Part shown: positions 8,356 through 15,058 of the stretch, piece by piece
Numbering within the stretch: position 1 is the stretch's first letter
Layout: each line of letters opens with the position of its first letter
Assembly: GCA_021151805.1 (NCBI GenBank)
Contig: JAGKWN010000077.1
Coordinates: 1-19,990 of the forward strand
Length of the DNA stretch: 19,990 nt
Source: Cytophagaceae bacterium
GTDB lineage: Bacteria; Bacteroidota; Bacteroidia; Cytophagales; Cytophagaceae
Direction: 5' to 3'
Position numbers and translations under genes: made by a program
The notes under the pieces: generated by a model
The model's database searches: none
Told to the model about the DNA's origin: nothing
The model's input: the letters and a program-made list of their open reading frames with translations, nothing else

Positions 8356-8386
8356 AAGGAGAAGTCATTTAGCAAAACTTCTCCTT
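8356..8386 (-). terminator. Intrinsic terminator after the AHSA1/SRPBCC gene
   Basis: The arms 8356-8365 (AAGGAGAAGT) and 8377-8386 (ACTTCTCCTT) pair perfectly over ten bases with an 11-base loop. On the minus strand the stem is followed by TTGTTTTATATC. It begins 23 bases after the stop at 8410. Position, GC content relative to the surroundings and the T-rich tail support a rho-independent terminator. Confidence 0.7.
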
Positions 8387-8409
8387 AAATACATTCTTTT
8401 GAAAAATAA

Positions 8410-8937
8410 TCAATATGAAGAAACTGATTTATTCTTCAACGTTGGCAACAATTCATCCAATGCATCCATGGTCATGGTGATGCCTTCTTTAAAGCCCATC
8501 TCAATGGTATCTTCCAGTTGTTTTGTGTTCGCGTACGAAATATAGAACTCAACAAGCGTATGTTCTCCATGCCCGGTAAATAGTACATCCCATTTCGATT
8601 GAGGCATGTCTTTATTGATATTTCCTTCTGAATCGGTAAAGGCATCATCTCCTGCAAATCGCTTCGGTGGCTGTACTTCGATATAGCTGGTACGCGACCA
8701 ATGCTCTTCGCCATTCGGCCCAACCATTGCATACAGCCAATGTCCGCCGATTTTCAAATCCATAGATTTTGTTTTCGCTTGCCAGGGCTTTGGCGCCCAC
8801 CACTGATCAAGGATTTCTCTTTTTGTAAATGCATCCCACACCAATTGCTGGCTGGCCGCAAATTCCCGTTTAATTGTAATGACATTATTTTTCTTATCTA
8901 CAGAAAAATCATAGTTCAGGTTATGGTTATTTTTCAT
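8410..8937 (-). CDS. SRPBCC/AHSA1-domain protein (START-like fold)
   Basis: The 175-residue product has the pattern of the Aha1-C-like SRPBCC family. An opening strand, ITIKREFAASQQLVWDAFT, leads into DQWWAPKPW, then KIGGHWLYAMVGPNGEEHW, the strand WDVLFTGHGEHTLVEFYISY and a closing amphipathic helix (FKEGITMTMDALDELLPTL). The fold forms a hydrophobic cavity for small ligands. Bacterial members are common stand-alone genes, sometimes next to ArsR regulators; none is seen here. There is no leader, so it is cytoplasmic. The start codon at 8937 sits inside a long inverted repeat that covers the whole upstream leader, and a terminator follows the gene. Specific function unknown. Confidence 0.85.
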   Translation of the reverse strand: MKNNHNLNYDFSVDKKNNVITIKREFAASQQLVWDAFTKREILDQWWAPKPWQAKTKSMDLKIGGHWLYAMVGPNGEEHWSRTSYIEVQPPKRFAGDDAFTDSEGNINKDMPQSKWDVLFTGHGEHTLVEFYISYANTKQLEDTIEMGFKEGITMTMDALDELLPTLKNKSVSSY

Positions 8938-9040
8938 AGTGGTATGAGTTTAAGTGTGACAACAATAATTATTAAAATATTGCTTAAAATCCATTACACA
9001 ATTCAATCAATGCTTTTAATAATTATAAGCATGCCACTAT
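8936..9040. repeat. 105-base interrupted inverted repeat over the AHSA1 leader
   Basis: Outer arms 8936-8946 and 9030-9040 pair over 11 bases with one G-T pair (ATAGTGGTATG with CATGCCACTAT). Inner arms 8965-8977 and 9014-9026 are perfect over 13 bases (ATAATTATTAAAA with TTTTAATAATTAT). The centre is 36 bases without coding content. The element begins within the start codon of the minus-strand AHSA1 gene. It has terminal inverted repeats bordered by TA, as in small non-autonomous transposon remnants, but a structured 5' leader is equally possible. Confidence 0.5.
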
Positions 9041-9152
9041 TATTTTTTTCCATGTATTAAAAAAGATTCCTCCAAAATTAAATCTTAATCGGCATTGTTT
9101 CATAACGACGTACTTTTTTAGTATATTAATATATATACCAATTTTTCACCCT

Positions 9153-10034
9153 ATGAAAACAATATATGATTTTATACAGCCTACAGTTCCTTACACTACA
9201 CAGGCGGGCTACCTTGAATTCAAGTTTGAAGAAAGTGATGCCATTAAATCGAATGCCTATTATTTCAATCATCCGGAGTGGGCAAAAGAATATTTAGATT
9301 ATTGCCATCGAGATGTTTGTTTCAGAGATCGCTGGCAACAAGCCTCTGGCACGTGGACAGATAAAATTGTAGTAGATATCGGTTGCGGACCAGGAAATAT
9401 CCACGCCACGCTGCAAGGGAAACCGGAAATGCTTATTGGAGTTGATGTTGCACCTACATCACTTAAATTGGCTGCCGAACAAGGCTACATTCCTGTACTG
9501 GCTGATGCGCATGAGCTCCCTTTTATATCTGAGTTCGCAGATGTGGTAGTATTAAACGCCGCATTGCATCACTGTGAAAATATGGAATCTGTCTTAAAAG
9601 AAGCTGCGCGATTGGTTAAGCCAGGAGGCGTTTTAATAACTGATCATGATCCCCAATACAGCGCATGGAACTATAAAGGGCTGGCAAAATTATTATGGAA
9701 CCTTAGATTGTATATTTATAAATGGATCGGTCATAGTTTTCATAAGGAACAGGCACAGCAGGAATGGGCTCTTAAAAGTGAGATCCATCATAAACCCGGT
9801 GACGGCGTAACCACTAATTTATTTTTTGATGCTTTACATATCCGCGGATTTGATGTGGCTGTATTTCCACACAACCATACAGAAGGCAAATCTATCTTTA
9901 ACGGAAAAATGGGGAGAGCTTCTTTGCAATACATCATTGGCAACATGCTTTCAGGTCGAAATCCATTGGCTGCTGAAAGCGCGTTAACATTAATGTGTGT
10001 GGCGAAGAAAAGAATCCGACTTTCACCGAATTAG
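9153..10034 (+). CDS. Class I SAM-dependent methyltransferase
   Basis: The 293-residue protein has a Methyltransf_11/UbiE-like core. Motif I is VVDIGCGPGN at residues 73-82. It is followed by GVDVAP (the acidic ribose-binding turn), ADAHELPF, the motif VVLNAALHHCENME and EAARLVKPGGVLITDHDP. About 70 residues precede the core and about 120 follow, including an aromatic/basic segment (WNLRLYIYKWIGHSFHKE) that may cap the active site. No leader or firm membrane helix is present. The acceptor substrate cannot be told from sequence. It is transcribed alone on the plus strand, divergent from the AHSA1 gene and convergent with the next block, so context gives no hint. Confidence 0.85.
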   Translation: MKTIYDFIQPTVPYTTQAGYLEFKFEESDAIKSNAYYFNHPEWAKEYLDYCHRDVCFRDRWQQASGTWTDKIVVDIGCGPGNIHATLQGKPEMLIGVDVAPTSLKLAAEQGYIPVLADAHELPFISEFADVVVLNAALHHCENMESVLKEAARLVKPGGVLITDHDPQYSAWNYKGLAKLLWNLRLYIYKWIGHSFHKEQAQQEWALKSEIHHKPGDGVTTNLFFDALHIRGFDVAVFPHNHTEGKSIFNGKMGRASLQYIIGNMLSGRNPLAAESALTLMCVAKKRIRLSPN

Positions 10035-10134
10035 AATAAAATTAATATGAAATAAATATTTAGATTAACCCTGACAAATAATATTTCAATACGGTTTTAA
10101 CATTCATATAAAGCAGCGTATTCTTATTATTACA

Positions 10135-10159
10135 GCACGACCCCAGCGGGTCGATATGC
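10135..10159. repeat. Short GC-rich hairpin in an AT-rich gap, possibly REP-like
   Basis: CGACCC at 10138-10143 pairs perfectly with GGGTCG at 10148-10153 around a CAGC loop. GCA/TGC at 10135-10137 and 10157-10159 extends it after a three-base bulge. It stands out from very AT-rich surroundings in the gap between convergent genes. I recall similar CGACCCC...GGGTCGA hairpins as dispersed repeats in Bacteroidota genomes, but only one copy is in this window. Confidence 0.4.
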
Positions 10160-10229
10160 ATAGCAAATAAAAGAAACCGCTATTGTGAGTACTTTATTTG
10201 AACATGCACTTCATAAGCATACCTACTTG

Positions 10230-10248
10230 GAAACAATTGTATTGTTTC
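10230..10248. repeat. Small perfect hairpin between convergent genes
   Basis: GAAACAAT (10230-10237) and ATTGTTTC (10241-10248) pair over eight bases with a three-base loop. It lies beside the proposed minus-strand terminator and almost 200 bases past the methyltransferase stop. It may contribute to termination in either direction. Confidence 0.35.
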
Positions 10249-10249
10249 T

Positions 10250-10289
10250 TAAAAAATCATAGTATTTATAAGGGCAAACCCCAAATACT
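10250..10289 (-). terminator. Terminator after the 10289-10756 membrane gene
   Basis: AGTATTT at 10261-10267 pairs with AAATACT at 10283-10289, and an inner GGG/CCC (10272-10274 with 10279-10281) adds GC pairs. On the minus strand the stem is followed by ATGATTTTTT, a good T run. The right arm touches the stop codon of the gene, so termination immediately after translation is likely. Confidence 0.6.
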
Positions 10290-10756
10290 TATTCTGAAAC
10301 GCCGGCCCGCACCCATTTAAAAAACAGCTCTTCCAAATAAAAAAGCACAGGCGCTGCAAGAGATGTACTAAAAGGTAAAAACCATTGCATGTTGAACATC
10401 CAGTCATGAATACACGCAGATAATGCCGGAACCGACATGACCAAGGGTGTAAGTATCCAATTATTCAATACAACACCAATAACAAAGGTTATAAATAACA
10501 GCACAGGAATGATAATTAGTTTAAACATTGGCCGATGATGCATACGCAACCAGCAGATCAAACCTGAATATAAGACTGCAGTAAAAAAATAAAAGTAAGA
10601 CACTACTGCATGCAGATCAGTACTCATTGGTATGCCACCTTTATAAGGCGACAATACTCTTGTAAGCACAAAGCTAATGATAAAGCAAAAAACAATGCTG
10701 TAACCAAATAGCTTCAATGTATCAACTCCGTCGAATAGATTGAATTTATTTTTCAT
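10289..10756 (-). CDS. Four-helix inner-membrane protein, unknown family
   Basis: The 155-residue product has four hydrophobic stretches, about residues 16-34, 48-66, 80-100 and 122-142. They are separated by short polar loops (LSPYKGGIPMS; RMHHRPMFK). It ends with a short basic/acidic tail (KWVRAGVSE). No signal peptide or catalytic motif is seen and I do not recognise the family. It starts 29 bases after the four-helix/coiled-coil gene on the same strand and is followed directly by a terminator, so it is the last gene of that unit. Confidence 0.7.
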   Translation of the reverse strand: MKNKFNLFDGVDTLKLFGYSIVFCFIISFVLTRVLSPYKGGIPMSTDLHAVVSYFYFFTAVLYSGLICWLRMHHRPMFKLIIIPVLLFITFVIGVVLNNWILTPLVMSVPALSACIHDWMFNMQWFLPFSTSLAAPVLFYLEELFFKWVRAGVSE

Positions 10757-10785
10757 TGTGCATACAAAAAGATAATACTGTTTAT

Positions 10786-11565
10786 TTATGCGTTCTTAAA
10801 GAAACGAATCACTTCCCTTGCCTGGTTCAGGAATTGTGCATCTTCAGATAGCTTTGAAATTTCCTGCTGTGTTTTGGTAGAAAGATCTGCATGCGCTTTA
10901 TCATTTGAAACGATCAGTTGTTCCAAATCTGTCTCTACTTTTTTACTATGCGCAGAAATCTTTTTCAGTTCACGTGATACACCCGAAGCCCAGGATTCTT
11001 CTTCTTCCAGATTCAATAATGCTACAAGTGCGTCGATACGTTCAGTCTGTTTTGTTATTGCTGCACGTAATTCATATACATCTTCTCTTGGATACAAAAT
11101 TTTATGTTGCATGGCTTGCAAACGACCAATGATGTAATCATACAAGCGGTAAGCAGGACGAACGAATGTAAGTGCAACAGCTATGATCGCAGCAAAGTAA
11201 CCGATGGAGCTGATACCAAAATACGCCAGCAAATATAGACCTGCTGCAGAAACAAGATGCAGCACAATAGCAATACGAAGAAACAAGCTGGATTTCTTTG
11301 TGGCATAACGTATATCATCCTGGTCAATAGTAATTCCTTTCTTTGCAGAGATTTCTGCATCATCCAGCAAATCCTTCGCAGTAAAATACATGTTCCATGG
11401 CAAGGTGGTGATTCCTGTAAGCCACCAGAAGGCTACAATCCCTACGATCCAGTCGATCATCGTTCCCGCAGGAATATGGAGGATATTTAAAACAATATAC
11501 ACACCAATCAATATAACACTGATGGCGATTAAATAAGCAATGGAACCGGATGATCTGTATGACAT
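10786..11565 (-). CDS. Four-helix membrane protein with C-terminal coiled coil
   Basis: The 259-residue protein has hydrophobic segments near residues 8-28, 36-56, 95-115 and 118-138. A basic stretch around RLYDYIIGRLQAMQHKILYP follows. The last 90 residues are a heptad-rich coiled coil (ELRAAITKQTERIDALVALL, then ELKKISAHSKKVETDLEQLI) ending in EVIRFFKNA. By the positive-inside rule the coil is probably cytoplasmic, which suggests a partner-binding or scaffold role. I do not recognise a named family. It lies 61 bases after a small membrane/coiled-coil gene and 29 bases before another membrane gene, all on one strand. The gap upstream holds a tandem heptanucleotide repeat. Confidence 0.75.
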   Translation of the reverse strand: MSYRSSGSIAYLIAISVILIGVYIVLNILHIPAGTMIDWIVGIVAFWWLTGITTLPWNMYFTAKDLLDDAEISAKKGITIDQDDIRYATKKSSLFLRIAIVLHLVSAAGLYLLAYFGISSIGYFAAIIAVALTFVRPAYRLYDYIIGRLQAMQHKILYPREDVYELRAAITKQTERIDALVALLNLEEEESWASGVSRELKKISAHSKKVETDLEQLIVSNDKAHADLSTKTQQEISKLSEDAQFLNQAREVIRFFKNA

Positions 11566-11573
11566 GGTTTGTT

Positions 11574-11608
11574 AATTATGAGTTATGAATTATAAATTAT
11601 GAATTATA
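11574..11608. repeat. Tandem heptanucleotide repeat, five units
   Basis: Five consecutive 7-base units read AATTATG, AGTTATG, AATTATA, AATTATG, AATTATA on the plus strand. They fill most of the 61-base gap upstream of the minus-strand gene starting at 11565, just where its promoter or leader would be. Unit length is exact throughout, with one or two substitutions per unit. Confidence 0.7.
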
Positions 11609-11626
11609 TAAACTTCGGTGCATGAA

Positions 11627-11848
11627 TTATTTACTCCCTTTTTCCTGGCATTCTCTTAATTGTTGTTCATATATTTCTTTTTGTTGCATTAGCAAAACTA
11701 GTTGCTCATGAGCATCTTTCTCAGATTTTTCTGCTAACTCCATTTGTCTATCCCCTTCCACCATTTTCAATATGGCAAATACGACAAGAAAAACAATCAC
11801 TAAAAATTGAATGGCAATAATGGAAATAACAATGGTTTTCTTTTTCAT
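11627..11848 (-). CDS. Small membrane-anchored coiled-coil protein
   Basis: I prefer the ATG at 11848, giving 73 residues beginning MKKKTIVISIIAIQFLVIVF. The alternative ATG at 11863 only adds five polar residues. One membrane helix covers about residues 5-28. The rest is a charged helix likely to form a coiled coil (GDRQMELAEKSEKDAHEQLV, then LMQQKEIYEQQLRE). It resembles small single-pass proteins such as FtsL/FtsB in layout only; no homology is claimed. It lies 90 bases downstream of the MATE gene and 61 bases upstream of a larger membrane/coiled-coil gene on the same strand, with which it may interact. Confidence 0.65.
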   Translation of the reverse strand: MKKKTIVISIIAIQFLVIVFLVVFAILKMVEGDRQMELAEKSEKDAHEQLVLLMQQKEIYEQQLRECQEKGSK

Positions 11849-11906
11849 ATATATACATTTCAAGGTACAGGTATTTTTATTTTAATATCGAAAACCATAC
11901 CCGTTT

Positions 11907-11934
11907 GGTATTTGTTTTTTGTTATTTGAAATTT
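11907..11934. repeat. Tandem heptanucleotide repeat, four units, after MATE gene
   Basis: Four 7-base units read GGTATTT, GTTTTTT, GTTATTT, GAAATTT on the plus strand (AAATACC-type on the minus strand). They begin four bases beyond the stop codon of the MATE gene. The same unit type recurs at 15038-15058 after the proline dehydrogenase gene. Confidence 0.55.
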
Positions 11935-11938
11935 AGCC

Positions 11939-13300
11939 TTAAGCGTTAGGCATTAAGCCTTCATCCTCTTCAAAAACCACCTGCTTCGACTTTCTTAAAA
12001 AACGTACCAGCAATACGATCGAAGCAAATACAAGTCCAACGGTTAAACCCACCCAGATCCCATATACTTCCCAGCCCAATACAAATGCCAGAAACCAACC
12101 TAAGGGCAGGCCCAGCACCCAATAAGCCATAAAGGCAACACTGGAAGGAATCACTACATCGCCCATGCCGCGCAGCGAGCCCATGCTTACTACCTGCACT
12201 CCATCCGACAATTGAAAGAAGGCAACCATCCACAACAGCAAACCTGCAATATGAATTACTTCTGCATCGCTGGTATAAAACGATGGCAAGACCTTATGCA
12301 GTAAAGCAAACATTAAGGCTGTTGTACTCATGAATGCAACCGCTAAAACCACTGCCGTTCGGCCTGCAAGCTGCAGCTCCCGTTTTTCTCTTCGGCCATA
12401 TTCAAACCCTACACGTACCGTTGCAGCAGCTGCTACACCGGTAGCAATCATGTATGTAACCGAAGCCAGGTTCAATGCGATCTGGTGCGCAGAAAGCTGA
12501 GCCGTACCAAAGGTGCCTACAAAAATAGCGGCCAGACTGAAGGCACTTGCTTCAAACGACATCTGTAACCCTACAGGATAGCTTTTCTTAAATACTTCAA
12601 TAAGGTATGTCCATTCGATTTTTATTTGCTTATAGATACTGCGGTAATGCGCATAGTCTTTCGTGAACAGAAAATAAAAGAGCATGGTAACTGCCATGAA
12701 CAAACGTGCAATAAGCGTTGCATAAGCAATACCGTTCAGACCCAGTTCCGGCAAACCGTACCAGCCATACACCAGCAATACAATCAATATAATATTTACT
12801 ACGTTCCCCAGAATACTGACAACCATAGCCTGTTTGGTATTTCCTAAACCTTCAATGAATTGTTTGAAGACCTGAAATACAATCACCGGCACCAGCGATA
12901 ATGCAATGATGGCAAAAAACTCAATGGCAGGCTTTACAATATGCGCCGGTTGATTCAAGTAGGGAATTGCATAAATACAGGCGCAGAGGAATGCCGTTAA
13001 GAATAAACCAATCACAATATTTAACACCAGCGCATGCTTCAGGATGCGCGCAATCTTAACATCATCGTTCTCGCCATGCGCCTGTGAGATCAGTGGCGTA
13101 AAGCCATAACTGAAACCGATATACAACATGAACAACGGATAAAAAACACTCAGCGCAACGGTTGCTGCAGCAAGCGCATCTTTATCAATCTGTCCGGCCA
13201 TCAGCGTGTCAACAACGCCTACAGAGATATGTCCCAGCTGGCTCAATGCCACCGGACCAGCCAAAACCAATGTTTCTTGAATGTGTTTTTTATTCAGCAC
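11939..13300 (-). CDS. MATE-family multidrug efflux transporter, NorM type
   Basis: The 453-residue length and twelve hydrophobic segments in two similar halves are typical of MATE antiporters. These export cationic drugs or metabolites from the cytoplasm using an inward Na+ or H+ gradient. Signature pieces are SVGVVDTLMAG (D31), LISQAHGENDD, FIEGLGNTKQAM, SFEASAF (E250) and QLSDGVQVVSMGSLRGMGD (D366). These three acidic residues correspond by position to the cation-binding D36, E255 and D371 of Vibrio NorM, so the transporter looks intact. The coding start at 13300 is 13 bases after the stop of the small membrane gene upstream, which itself follows the esterase gene by 2 bases, so the three are probably one operon. 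Substrate unknown. A heptanucleotide repeat follows the stop. Confidence 0.93.
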   Translation of the reverse strand: MLNKKHIQETLVLAGPVALSQLGHISVGVVDTLMAGQIDKDALAAATVALSVFYPLFMLYIGFSYGFTPLISQAHGENDDVKIARILKHALVLNIVIGLFLTAFLCACIYAIPYLNQPAHIVKPAIEFFAIIALSLVPVIVFQVFKQFIEGLGNTKQAMVVSILGNVVNIILIVLLVYGWYGLPELGLNGIAYATLIARLFMAVTMLFYFLFTKDYAHYRSIYKQIKIEWTYLIEVFKKSYPVGLQMSFEASAFSLAAIFVGTFGTAQLSAHQIALNLASVTYMIATGVAAAATVRVGFEYGRREKRELQLAGRTAVVLAVAFMSTTALMFALLHKVLPSFYTSDAEVIHIAGLLLWMVAFFQLSDGVQVVSMGSLRGMGDVVIPSSVAFMAYWVLGLPLGWFLAFVLGWEVYGIWVGLTVGLVFASIVLLVRFLRKSKQVVFEEDEGLMPNA

Positions 13301-13313
13301 GAACGTACAATAC

Positions 13314-13652
13314 TTAATCTTTTAACAAGTCGTTCATGAACAGCAGGGAAAGTGAGATTCCTGCAAAGGCAACAGAAAGCAGTACATATTCAACGCCGGA
13401 AAGATCTACGGTTACCGACATTACCTGAATAGCGATCAACGTTCCGGTAAAGATCAGTGAGAAAGAATTCAGCATGCCGCTGCCGCTTTTCTTTTTACCT
13501 TCCGCGTAAAACGCCCAGATCAGGTACAGGGATGTAAGCGAATACAGCACCAGCAGTGTTCTATAGATATAATAATTTCCCAAATCGAACATCTGAATAA
13601 TGATCGAGACAATGATCAGGCCAACGATGGCAATATTGATTTCCTTTTTCAC
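13314..13652 (-). CDS. Small four-helix membrane protein, unknown
   Basis: The 112-residue protein is almost entirely hydrophobic. It has probable helices near residues 7-22, 28-48, 62-82 and 87-106, broken by a basic loop (EGKKKSGSG) after the second helix. No family is recognised. It starts 2 bases after the stop of the SGNH esterase gene and ends 13 bases before the MATE start, so it is translated within the same operon. It might be an accessory to the transporter, but nothing in its sequence shows this. Confidence 0.72.
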   Translation of the reverse strand: MKKEINIAIVGLIIVSIIIQMFDLGNYYIYRTLLVLYSLTSLYLIWAFYAEGKKKSGSGMLNSFSLIFTGTLIAIQVMSVTVDLSGVEYVLLSVAFAGISLSLLFMNDLLKD

Positions 13653-13654
13653 GG

Positions 13655-14791
13655 TTATTGATTGACTACGGTTGTTATAAAGGTACTAAGTTCTTCGGCC
13701 ATTTTCGTATGTGTGGCTAAAGAAGGATGATAATCTTCTCCATATGGGGCTGTCTGCGATGCAAAGGAGAACCGGTAAATATTCCTATTACCCTTTGCCT
13801 CAAAATGCTGCTGTACTTTTTTTACACACTCCTGCAATCTGCTCCAGCACATTTTACCGGCCGGCCACGCATCATTCAGCATCGTACTGTTCACACAGAT
13901 AATTTTTGCTTCCGGATACAAGCCGATCAGTTTGTCAACAAACTGAATATATGTCTGCACAAAAACAGTATCGTTCAGAGGTTTGTTCTGTGACTCGCCG
14001 TAATAATCATTCGTACCTAAATTAATCACAATAATTTCAGGTGATTGCGAGTCATGATTCCATAAGGCGCTGCTCTTGCTCTGTAAATGAATACGATCGT
14101 ATATTTTGGGCAGGGTCTCATTGGTATCACCATCAAAGTTGCGATACATACCTTTGCCTGAAAAGGACACCAATGTAGGCTCAGCATCGATCAATCTCGC
14201 TGTTTGCATGGCATACGATTGATATGCATTTTCATTGGCCGCATGAAAACCCGTCAATGGATTACCCGCCGGCGGTGGCTGAATAGAAACCATATTGCCG
14301 TAACCACAAGTAATGGAATTTCCGATGAATTGAATATCACCCTGATAACTGGTAATAAAGTCCTGTACAACATAAGGCTGATGTAATTGTAAACCATAAA
14401 TACGCACCTCGCCTACGAATGCTTCTGTAGCTTTTATCAGTTTAATAAACTGATTTTTTTGTACAGTTATCTTATACATATGCTTACCCGGTTTTAATTG
14501 AATCTTGCCATGCAACGCATAATCCAATTCCATAACAAACCAGTTGCATTGCAGGGAATCTTTTGACGTATCTTCAATCCAGATATAAAATTCATTTTCA
14601 GGAGCCACAAATCCGAATGCCGTTGCAGGGTTTGAAAAGCTTATACATTCTTTCTGCTTTTCATAACGCCCGGTAGTACGGGTCAGCACTTTTTCTATAG
14701 GTACGAAATATGGCGGCTTGGCTTCATTACCAGCCATGCAACTTGTAAGCGAAACGAGCAAGCAAAATAACACACTAAATTTTTCAATCAT
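13655..14791 (-). CDS. SGNH-hydrolase lipoprotein, CE2-like carbohydrate esterase
   Basis: I place the start at the ATG at 14791 (378 residues) because it gives a lipoprotein leader with lipobox LTSC (C18) and has AGGAAAT just upstream. The longer frame to 14956 adds 55 unrelated residues before the leader. Residues about 30-140 look like the beta-sandwich domain of CE2 esterases. The catalytic domain then shows IQFIGNSITCGYGN (nucleophile S159), GTND at 259-262 and DYHPS with D353 and H355. CE2 enzymes deacetylate xylan or other plant polysaccharides. The first block reads GNS where most SGNH enzymes have GDS. Expected location is a membrane-anchored lipoprotein facing the periplasm or outside. 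It heads a tight run with the small membrane gene and the MATE gene. Confidence 0.82.
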   Translation of the reverse strand: MIEKFSVLFCLLVSLTSCMAGNEAKPPYFVPIEKVLTRTTGRYEKQKECISFSNPATAFGFVAPENEFYIWIEDTSKDSLQCNWFVMELDYALHGKIQLKPGKHMYKITVQKNQFIKLIKATEAFVGEVRIYGLQLHQPYVVQDFITSYQGDIQFIGNSITCGYGNMVSIQPPPAGNPLTGFHAANENAYQSYAMQTARLIDAEPTLVSFSGKGMYRNFDGDTNETLPKIYDRIHLQSKSSALWNHDSQSPEIIVINLGTNDYYGESQNKPLNDTVFVQTYIQFVDKLIGLYPEAKIICVNSTMLNDAWPAGKMCWSRLQECVKKVQQHFEAKGNRNIYRFSFASQTAPYGEDYHPSLATHTKMAEELSTFITTVVNQ

Positions 14792-15045
14792 ATTTCCTGA
14801 TTTTTCAGGCTGCAAATTCCAATAAATTCTGTTTAAAACAAAGGCAACTACACCCTGACGTGTAACTGGCATTCCCCTTGCAAAACTATAGGTTGTCCCA
14901 CCTTTCTCCCACCTCTGTTCCACCTCTGTTTCATCTAAAAGGCATAGCAATCCCATAGAGACAGGCAGGAGAAAGCATGGAAATAGGTAATAGCCTGCAT
15001 AGAAACAGCTATCAATTCTGCTTGAAATATATTATTCGGGATTTG
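14792..15045. other. Gap between proline dehydrogenase and esterase genes
   Basis: These 254 bases hold no gene I can support. On the minus strand TTTG at 14846-14843 and AATTTG about 20 bases further resemble Bacteroidota promoter boxes, but the TA of the -7 box is missing. A short direct repeat (CCACCTCTGTT twice, about 14909-14931) and the heptad repeat at the right end are the only other structures seen. Confidence 0.4.
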
Positions 15046-15058
15046 TTATTTGGTATTT
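15038..15058. repeat. Tandem heptanucleotide repeat at the end of proline dehydrogenase
   Basis: Three 7-base units read GGGATTT, GTTATTT, GGTATTT on the plus strand, that is AAATACC, AAATAAC, AAATCCC on the coding strand. The repeat overlaps the last codons and the stop (15046-15048) of the gene, so it encodes part of the C-terminal NTK. Same unit type as at 11907-11934. Confidence 0.55.

Noticed and set aside
9122..9133. Perfect palindrome TATATTAATATA upstream of the methyltransferase
   Set aside because: It is pure A/T in a very AT-rich gap, so an operator cannot be told from chance.
11898..11912. Five-base stem ATACC/GGTAT after the MATE gene
   Set aside because: It is too short, and better explained by the heptad repeat beside it.
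14792..14956. 55-codon N-terminal extension of the esterase frame
   Set aside because: It precedes a perfect lipoprotein leader with a lipobox and an AGGAAAT site. The extension shows no leader or domain pattern, so the start at 14791 is preferred.
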